Assembly (NCBI RefSeq): GCF_027595985.1 | Contig: NC_073305.1 | Location: forward strand, 152,274,423-152,338,422 | Length of the DNA: 64,000 bases | DNA from: Sorex araneus | Taxonomy: Eukaryota > Chordata > Mammalia > Eulipotyphla > Soricidae | Direction: 5' to 3' | Notes under the pieces: generated by a model | The model's input: only the letters and a program-made list of their open reading frames with translations | What the model was told of the DNA's origin: nothing | The model's database searches: none | Made by a program: the position numbers and the translations under genes | Shown: piece after piece, positions 56,061 through 64,000 of the stretch | How positions within the stretch are numbered: the first letter of the stretch is position 1 | Layout: each line of letters begins with the position of its first letter

Positions 56061-57253
56061 ACATCTCCATTATAATCTTTTTATGGTGATTATAAATAAC
56101 GTAACAACCTCTGAGTTGAGATTAAGAATGAAAATTAATCCTGAAATATGATTCAATTATAATAATCCATTGAAGCATAGTCAGAACACCAGATCTGAAC
56201 CAAATAGTGGGTGGGTGTAATGTTGATTAGATATATAAGAGGAAGTTTATGCCTTTAAAGAGCCCCAAAACTCACAGTGCAGGTTGCCATAACTCAGGGA
56301 ATAATTCTTTGGTGAAAAATTAAAATTGAATCTTTAAAAAGATGGAGCCAATTTTCTTCTTGAATGAGATGTTTCTTCCTGGGAAATGGTATATAATTGG
56401 AGGGATACTAGGGATATTTTATTAAAACTTGAGCTTAAAACTATATTAATTATACCTGTCTTGATAATAAAAGAATGATATTAGCTTTCAGTTGATTTTT
56501 GGATAAATTTTATTCTCTTGATTTTTTTTATATGCTTCTCTGCTTCCCTTGAAACTACATTAGCTTATTCCAACAAATGTGGTCTGAATCTCATCCAACA
56601 TTTTACTAATATTTATCGGTGCTAAACTTAGTATTACTTGATAAGTCAAATTTGTTGCAAATTACTTCCAGTTGTACAAATATATTATTTACTCATAACT
56701 GATAAAAACTCCATGCTTCCTTGAAATGAGTTGACATACTTATGTAATTACCTGGACTAGAAGTCTGGATAAGTGTGATTACTCTGCAGAAAGAAAAATC
56801 AAAAGAATTATGGTTAAATTCTTTGAAAACTATAACCTTTGACAGTTTTAAAAAGTATTTTCCAAAAATGTGTTTCATTTTATTGCTACAATAATTTCTG
56901 TTTCTATTTATATAGTCCCTATAAATTGCCTGAAGTTTGGATAGATGCATTTAAATATTTTAATCAAATCTCAGCTGCTGATGAACTGCACATAATTTCA
57001 TAACAAGTTCCAAATGACCAACTCTAGATTAAGTTTGTGGGCTATGCTACTATCCATTAAATGCATGAGTGAAGTGACTCCCTAGGGGAAATGCTCATGG
57101 CACAATCCCAGTTTATTATAATGATTGGAAGTTGATTTAAATAGAAAAGAATCCAAAGTCTAGCTGAAGTTGAAATAAGATTGTCATTGCATTGAGTATT
57201 ACGTTCCAGATTTACTGAGCTACTCTCAAATTATGTATTGAATCCAAAGTATT
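56061..57253. other. Repeat-poor AT-rich noncoding sequence
   Basis: Nothing recognised over about 1.2 kb. Confidence 0.4.
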
Positions 57254-57268
57254 AAGACCTCGGTTCTG

Positions 57269-57618
57269 CACCAAGTATAGGATGTTGGGAGGACCTATTC
57301 GGGTTGAAAGATGTGTGCCAAAAGTTGACTATAGACCGTACAAGATGGCCGCTTAATACCTCTATTGCAAACCACAACACCCAAAAGGAGAGAGGGAGCA
57401 AAAGGGAATGCCCCACCACAGAGGTGGGGTGGGGTGGAGGGGACAGGGTGGGGGTATTGGGAGGGATGCTGGGACCATTGGTGGTGGAAAATGGGAACTG
57501 GTGGAGGGATGGTACTCGATCATTGTATGAAATGCAAGCACGAAAGTTTCTAAGCCTGAACTGTACCTCACGGTGATTCACTAATAAAAAAAATAAATGT
57601 TTTAAAAAAGTTATAAAA
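57269..57618 (+). mobile_element. LINE-1 3' UTR-only insertion
   Basis: Only the 3' UTR ('aaccacaacacccaaaagga', G-rich stretch, 'gtgattcactaataaa') and an A-rich end. The 15-bp duplication aagacct[c/a]ggttctg (57254-57268; 57619-57633) has one mismatch. Confidence 0.9.
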
Positions 57619-57633
57619 AAGACCTAGGTTCTG

Positions 57634-58802
57634 GTTATGTTTTAATCCTAAAGCCTATGTAGGAGCTTATTGATGGCAATGGTCCTTTGCCCCTAACCTT
57701 GGACATGGAAGAAAGGGTTCTATTTTAGGTTTTACTGTTACAGAAGTCATGAAAAGGGCTGATAGAGATGCTGAATTCTATTCTGGTTTGTTAATCTGAA
57801 GTGCTTCCTTTGAAGTCATGTTCATCTACTGGAGTTTATCACAAAGACCAAAGTAGGCTCATAATATTATTAAACAATTCATTATAATTAAGCTCCTATT
57901 ATGCACTAACTATAGCATATCTAGACAAATGCTTTTTGTTTGATAAGTTAAAAATCACAGAGCATGTGTTGTGTTGGATGGTAGAACAGAAAACCCAATC
58001 TTAAAACTACAGATCCCAGACAAATGTTTTTCCACTTAATTTTTCTCTATAGTCTTGAAATAAATGGCAACTGAGTATGAATGTGATGATCTTGTGCAGC
58101 TCTTCTTTTGAGGTGCATACAACTGTGGGAATGTTCTTTTTTTCTTTTCTAATTTTATGAGAAGTAATCCAAATGTATTTTGTAAGATGTACAAAGTGTT
58201 GGTTTATTACGAATATATTGCATTATGATAAATATTATAGCATCAGTGTTTCAAATTTAAATATTTGGTAACTAGATGAATTGACGTCAAATGTTTCTAA
58301 TACATTGTGAATGAAATTAACAATGTATTTAATTTAGCAGTAGTGCCTAGCATCTGTTTATTTTTGTTTTGTTTTTATATTCCACTTTTATTTTGAAGAA
58401 ACTTAAAATTTAGCTCAGTGTGCATGATATTTGCAGTGTTTTAATAAAGCAGCTTCAGAATATTATGCAGAATATAACAATTTGTACTTCAGTTAAATTT
58501 CTATATATGTAGGTGCTTGCATTACATGCCTAAAGTCAGCTATGTAATGATTGACATTTAATGCTTGAATTATTATTAGTCTTAATTTATTAAAATGTTT
58601 TATTAAAATATGTAATAAATAAATAAAGCACAACTTTAGCTTTATACTTTAATACTTTATATTAAAATTTCCATATTATTTTAATTTTGTATCTAGCACT
58701 CAACTTTCAATGGATAGTTTTTAAAACTTTAGAAGAAAATGTTAAAAAATATGATATAACTAAATTTAGTACTTCATTTTGAAATAGCCTGTTTTTTTGT
58801 TT
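57634..58802. other. Repeat-poor AT-rich noncoding block
   Basis: No element or gene. ATTA-rich and single-copy-looking. Confidence 0.45.
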
Positions 58803-59047
58803 GAATTCATGTCAGCTGCATGTAAGACAAATGCCCACCCACTGTACTGTGGTTTATTACTCTGGCCTGGAATTTATATTTAAAAAAAAAAATTAGGTCA
58901 TAGCTGGTAGTGCTCAGAACTTATTCCTTGCTCTGTACTCAGGAATCACTCTTGGTGGTGTTCAGGATTCCTGATATGCAGTGCTGTGTATCAAACCTGA
59001 GTTGCCCACCAGCAAGGCAATTGCTATACTCCCTGTATCTTTGGCTC
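58803..59047 (-). mobile_element. Two old SINE fragments
   Basis: 58803-58868 has a degraded head complement ('ccactgtactgtggtttatt'). 58898-59047 has body and head ('agtgctcagaacttattcct'). Both are antisense. Confidence 0.6.
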
Positions 59048-60090
59048 TAAGCACAGCTCAATTCATTTTAATACACACAAAACATACCCTAAGTTCAATT
59101 AATTTTTTTCTTCCACCCTTTAATAATAATAGGAACTTGAGATGTCTATGTGGTTTGATAGGTAAAAAGTCTCTTCTTTCCTATTTATGACTTTAGATCC
59201 AATCAGACTTTTTCACTATCTCAGTTATAAAACAAACTTCCAATGTCTATGAATGAAGGGAGAAAATCCCCAAAGGATAAGTATTATTAGCCCATTGCAA
59301 TTCTCCCTCTTTTCAGAGTAGCAGTGACTATACTTTAACTCAAGCAAATGAAACAAACATAAAACAACCCACAAACTTGCTCTGTACTATTTGACCATGT
59401 AAGTCTATGTTCAGAGTTCAGAAAGCAACAGTCCTTCATTCTATTGGTTGATTTCCACTGTTCTTTGAATTCATTCCTGACCTTTGTGTGTATGTCCATC
59501 AGTGTATGCATATACACAGTGTATGTTTTTCACCATTTAAATGTGCCTATACTGTGTAGAAAAACAGGATCCTTAAACAGATGTTTGTATTTATTTGGTA
59601 TGCAATAAGGAAGCATGTCCAGAAGTAGGGAAATAGGCCCGGGGTCAGAGAGCAAGAACCCAAGTTCGGTTTGCTGCATTGCATGTTTTCCCACTGCCAC
59701 TTCTGCTTTACTCAGTGTAGACTTGTGACCTCCAGCACCAGTGCGACAGAGCACTGTCAGGTACTATCTAGGATTCAACTTCTCACAGGTTGGGTGAGCT
59801 TCCCTAGGAATGACCTCCTCACTCCCTAAGCACTGCATGGGAGGACCTCATCCTCAAAGCAAAAGAAATATATATATTTTTTCTTTTGAAAAGGAATGGT
59901 CTTTTCTTTTTGCTTTTAAATAATATATTTTCATTAAATACTTCATACCCCACTCAGGTCAGCTTTCTCCAGGATGATACTAGGGGGCACAAAAATTAAT
60001 AAGACACCTTGATTCTAGAAATTATTATTTCAGTTTAGAAATAATAATTATAGATTCTTCTGACAGAATGATGGTTTATCTATGTGTAAT
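59048..60090. other. Noncoding sequence
   Basis: No gene. About 59745-59865 may hold a very old SINE-like piece. Confidence 0.3.
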
Positions 60091-60500
60091 CACTGGACAG
60101 TTAGGGAGCCCTGGCAGCTCTTTCCCGCCGCCTGCGTTCGGTGCCATTTATTCTGTTCTCCCTATGTGCCTGTTCCAGTGTCACTGAGCCCTTCATTCTA
60201 GTCTCACAATGCCTCTTATTTCTGTCTTCTGTCTTTCCTGCTCCTCTCTCCGTGTTCAGTCTTGCAGCCTCGTCTCTCGTCTCTCCATGTGCCTGCTCCT
60301 GCATTCTTCCCCTACATTCTTCTCCCTCTGTCCCACTTGTTAGTCTCTGTGCTCCATTTTGCTACCCTAGTCTCTCTCTAGTCTCTCTCCAGCTCTCCTC
60401 ATTGGGAATAGTCACCACACCCAATCCAGTAGCACAATCAACATATAAAAACCACTTCCTGATTGCTGATCAGGCTCAAGGGCAAAATATCACTTAGGGG
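60091..60500. other. C/T-rich block, possibly ERV-derived
   Basis: Locally GC-richer, with many tctctc words, 'acatataaaaaccacttcct' and 'ctccattttgctaccctagt'. An LTR origin is possible. The overlapping frames show no domain. Confidence 0.25.
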
Positions 60501-60777
60501 TGTTTCTCCTCTCCTTAGTCCAGTAACTTGATTAACATCTTAATTAACACCTTAATTCTACTTTTTAATATTATTTTGTATGGACACAGTAAGAGATACA
60601 TTGAGCTTGTAGGGTGGTTCTCCTGGGGACATCTCACTATAGATCTCAGACTACAGTGCTCAGGCCAGAGTAATCTTTCCTAACCCTAGCAGGGTCCTAA
60701 TCTAGATGTTACCTTTTGGATCATGACAGAATTTATCCATGACCATGCTTTTAACTTATAGTTAAGTATTATGGCAC

Positions 60778-60965
60778 TTTTCAATTCCTCCGCTCCTCTC
60801 AGAGAGCCTGGCAAGCTACTGAGAGTATCGAGCCCACACGGCAGAGCCTGGCAAGCTACCCGTGGCGTATTCAATATGCCAAAAACAGTAACAGCAAGTC
60901 TCACAATGGAGATGTTAGTGGTGCCCGCTCAAGCAAATCGATGAGCAACGGGATAACAGTAAGAT
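60778..60965 (+). mobile_element. Type B SINE, 5'-truncated
   Basis: Starts inside the body ('attcctccgctcctctcaga') and runs to the RTE-like tail and gataacagtaag. No tRNA head. Confidence 0.85.
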
Positions 60966-61359
60966 CGTGAAATGTTATCATTAAATTAAAAATAATTATA
61001 ACTTAGTGTGTTTAAATATAATTTTTAGTGACTTAATTTGAGATAAATGTGATGAAGGAACTTAATTTCTAGTGAAACAGTAAGTCGAACAGTAAACTTA
61101 AATTTACTGAAGAATTAACCAAACTAATATGATTTCCTTCTTACCAATAAATTTGACTATTTTCTTTCCTCTAAGAACTTAAGCTAATTAATTCTATTAT
61201 TATTAATTTGTTTTTGGTATTTGCAACTAGAGTCTTCTTTGAACATATCCTCAGCCAGGGTCACATCCTGGCTACTGTCTCAAGTAAATTACAGTGAAAA
61301 TGTAAGCTCTGAAGTATGAACACCCTTATTTTCATCTTTGTATTTGGAGGAATCAAATT
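60966..61359. other. AT-rich noncoding sequence
   Basis: Nothing recognised. Confidence 0.35.
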
Positions 61360-61720
61360 TTTGCAAATTTGGTATTTTACAGTGGAATATGATGAACTCT
61401 CTGAGTAAGAAAAAATCATGTAACTTACATCAACATGGATTGAACTAGAAGGTCTCATGCTGAGTGAAGTCAGCCAGAAGGAAAGGGATAGATACAGAAC
61501 GATCTCTCTCCTATGTAAACATACCTCGCAAGGTAGCAACAAAGCTTCTAAGGCAGCGTCATGAGAAACTGACGCGCACAATTGAGTTGGAGGAATGAGG
61601 GTTGAAAAGGAGGGATACCAGGGTACTTGGAAGGGGGATGTGGGTACAATGGTGATGGCTGTGCTGATGGGTGTGTGGGCATGAGAAACCATTATTAACA
61701 GTATTATAAACCACAGCATC
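61360..61720 (+). mobile_element. Old LINE-1 3' end
   Basis: 'catggattgaactagaaggt' and 'gctgagtgaagtcagccaga' mark the end of ORF2; a 3' UTR follows, terminating at the (TCTA)n array. A 152-codon antisense frame is not a gene. Confidence 0.75.

Positions 61721-61772
<52 letters not shown>
61721..61772. repeat. (TCTA)n microsatellite
   Basis: About twelve units, at the 3' end of an L1. Confidence 0.95.
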
Positions 61773-61961
61773 CCTAGTGTTTTAAATACAGTGTAACTTT
61801 ATTTTGAAAATTATATAGAAATTCTGCAGGGAGAATTGCTTTATTTTATCTTGGTTCTCAAAAAGAAAAAAATCTGCAAGTTTGCTTTCTTTATCTTATA
61901 AAATAATAAATTATTTTCAGATATAATTAGTATACTTATCCCTTTTATAAAGAGATAATTC

Positions 61962-62155
61962 AGAGCTAGACAGATAGTACATGAAGTAAGAGCCTTATCT
62001 TGCATACAACTACAAAGGTGACACCCCTGGTTTGAATCTACAACACCACATATGGTCCCCTGAGAACTGCCAGGAGTCACGTCTGAGCACAGAGCCATGA
62101 ATAGCCCCAGAGTGCATTGGGTATGTCCCCAAAACCAAAATAAGTAAATAAAGAA
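61962..62155 (+). mobile_element. Old type A SINE
   Basis: 'catatggtcccctgagaact' body, ends in ccccaaaaccaaaataag. Confidence 0.78.
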
Positions 62156-62530
62156 AGTAAATATGATTTCTACTTAGAGATTTAATACTAACACTATTAT
62201 ATGAACAGGTGCAAAGAAGGCACAAATAAGTCAATAAAACTCACTTGTTCCAGCAGAGATTAAAGCATTTTCTAAACCAATTAATAAGAGGTTTCCAATT
62301 ACTTCAGAGCTTACATAGACTATTTTGAGGCTACCAGTTATTAATTGGTATATTTAACTGGTATATATGTTTTATATGTGCACATAAACAGAAGTCTGGG
62401 CTTATCACTAGTTTAGGATGGTCCATGTTTGTGAGATCACCCTGGAGTCTTAACGCATGTATGGCTGACTAATCTCTTGTGTTACAGATTTTGCCTAGGC
62501 CACCTTTATTCTCCCTTTTATTTGTTTAGA
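62156..62530. other. Noncoding sequence
   Basis: Nothing recognised. Confidence 0.35.
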
Positions 62531-62531
62531 G

Positions 62532-62568
<37 letters not shown>
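62531..62568. repeat. (GT)n microsatellite
   Basis: A run of about 17 gt units. Confidence 0.95.
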
Positions 62569-62569
<1 letters not shown>

Positions 62570-62739
62570 ATACGTGCGCAATACAGTGACTGACTCTGAA
62601 ATTTGATTAAGACATTTCTTTGGGGTCTACAAAATAAGCAGATATGTCCAACCAAGGCAGATGTGTCCTTTATCATTGGTTTATAACCTCTTTCAGGTGG
62701 AGAATAGATTCAGGCTCTTTAATAATTATAATAATACAT

Positions 62740-62988
62740 AATAAGCTACTGAAAGTTTCCTGCCCACATGGGAGAGCCTGGCAAGCTCTCTGGTGTATTC
62801 ATATGCCAAAATCAGTAACAATGATGGGTCTCATTCCCCTGACCCTGAAAGAGCCTCCAGTGCAGCACCATTGGGAAGGACAAGTAAAGAGAGACTTCTA
62901 AAATCTCAGGGCTAGGACGAATGGAGACGTTACTGAGACTTCTCGAGAAATTCGACGATCAACGGGATGATGATGATGATGATGGTGA
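62740..62988 (+). mobile_element. Monomer element copy h, tail part only, (ATG)n end
   Basis: Begins 'aagctactgaaagtttcctg', passes the 'ctgaccctgaaagagcctcc' block, and ends with the RTE-like tail and a gat/atg run. No core monomer, so it is 5'-truncated. Confidence 0.8.
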
Positions 62989-63640
62989 TGTTTTATATAT
63001 TATAATATATATAAATTACTAAATGAATTTCCAAGTCAGAGTAAACAATCTGTAGTGATAGTTAACATATATAGTTCAGAAACACCAGCAAAATGGTCCA
63101 TGTTTCCTTTCCTCAAGTGCCTGTCTCATGTATTTCTACCTTATTACTATCTTAACTTGAATTCTGGACATGAAATCTCTTGTTCAGACCCCTATTGACT
63201 TTTTAGTAAATATATTGTGTGGAAATAATACTTAGGCTCTTTGTATAGACTTCTTGGTTGAATCCACTTTTTTAGAAGACAATTTCTTTCTGCTTATACA
63301 GCAATTTCACCATCCACAGTAGCACAGATAACACTTACACAAAAATAACTTGGTTGGACTAAGCCAAAAGAAGAGACAAAATATAATTCGCCAAGGAAAG
63401 AAATGTATAAAGAAGGTGACTAAACTGAGACTTCATACAACTGTTTATTTGTTATAAAACCATCCACGAGCTAAGATATAAGCACAAGCATTAAGTGAAT
63501 GACAGTTGTTTTATTGTGTTTTCAACATTTTTAGTTGTATCTTAAAAAATACCAGATGCTGTCCAAATGATGCCAAACATATGGCTTTTGGTTGTGCTCT
63601 TGTGATCTGTAGTAGATTGCTATAATGTACAGGGCAGGGG
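62989..63640. other. Noncoding sequence
   Basis: Nothing recognised. Confidence 0.35.
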
Positions 63641-63707
63641 AAAAAAAGCGATTTACAGATAGCCCTGGCCGGAGTGGCTCACAGCTGGATCTAATTTCAC
63701 TGAACTG

Positions 63708-63938
63708 ATGGCCTCTTCCCTCCAGCACCTTCTATTTTATCAAATGCCACACATTGTTTTTGAAGTAGTTCTTGTTGTCATAGTGGATACCACAGATGGA
63801 CAGCACACAGGACATTTGGTTGTCCATTTTCTGACGAAGGTCGGGACCTACTGTTGTTCATGTTTGGGTGGGGGACATATTTCATGGGATTGCCCAAGAA
63901 AACTAATAAGTTTCAGCTGTCAAAGAGATAATGTATAA
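63708..63938 (+). pseudogene. Short frame with one CCHC zinc-knuckle-like motif
   Basis: The 76-codon frame contains CCSCLGGGHISWDCP, which fits C-x2-C-x4-H-x4-C. That spacing is found in retroviral or retrotransposon Gag nucleocapsids and in cellular CCHC proteins. The rest of the frame shows no recognisable domain, and the start is uncertain. It could be a gag relic, a decayed processed pseudogene or chance. Confidence 0.2.
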
Positions 63939-64000
63939 GACATTGCTCAGTTGGTTGACATACTTAGAGGCCATTACAGTCGTTTTTTTGTTCTCAGACA

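Noticed and set aside
61261-61719. 152-codon minus-strand frame
   Set aside because: It is antisense to an old L1 3' end.

Overview
The window looks like a gene-poor stretch of a eutherian nuclear genome, most likely a soricid shrew (Sorex-like). The main clue is a very abundant tRNA-headed SINE that opens with 'gggctggagcgatagcaca', which I recognise from memory as the shrew SOR-type SINE. The species call is inference. The single protein-coding gene I can support is CENPW, a histone-fold kinetochore protein, on the + strand: three coding exons at 19658-19783, 23491-23604 and 26052-26078 that splice in frame to 88 codons, the same length as human CENP-W. A CpG-rich promoter with CRE, GC-box, CCAAT and CDE/CHR-like sites lies at about 19372-19500. 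In human, CENPW sits in a large gene-poor interval between TRMT11 and RSPO3, so the absence of other genes is expected.

Nearly everything else is mobile DNA or unassigned sequence. Type A SINEs have the tRNA head, a body and an A-rich end. Type B SINEs have the same head but a different body that ends in an RTE-LINE-like 3' tail plus a short simple repeat. The RTE LINE itself appears as a short 3' fragment at 13324-13541, and a 43-bp tail-only insertion lies at 26245-26287. A longer family, called here the monomer element, combines the RTE-like tail with a core built from a ~374-bp unit that can be tandem or folded back. Copies are at 6663-7496, 7845-8508, 8771-9830, 14186-14784, 16553-17084, 36554-37193 and 62740-62988, and an A-tailed relative is at 11583-12480. 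LINE-1 pieces of several ages are common. The best is a 5'-inverted (twin-primed) insertion at 39890-42614 with a 16-bp target-site duplication (TSD).

Layout: 1-3240, SINE/L1 then a long repeat-poor block; 3241-5290, pyrimidine and purine microsatellites; 5297-10157, nested L1, type B and monomer elements; 10200-17640, dispersed SINEs, the RTE fragment and a solo class II LTR; 18050-18560, a MaLR-type LTR; 19370-26160, CENPW with young antisense type A SINEs in intron 1; 26240-36430, L1 ends and SINEs; 36550-47400, monomer element, old antisense L1, microsatellites and the twin-primed L1; 47400-64000, sparse SINEs, LTR-like pieces and repeat-poor blocks. Many insertions carry visible TSDs, so the order of insertion can be read at several sites.
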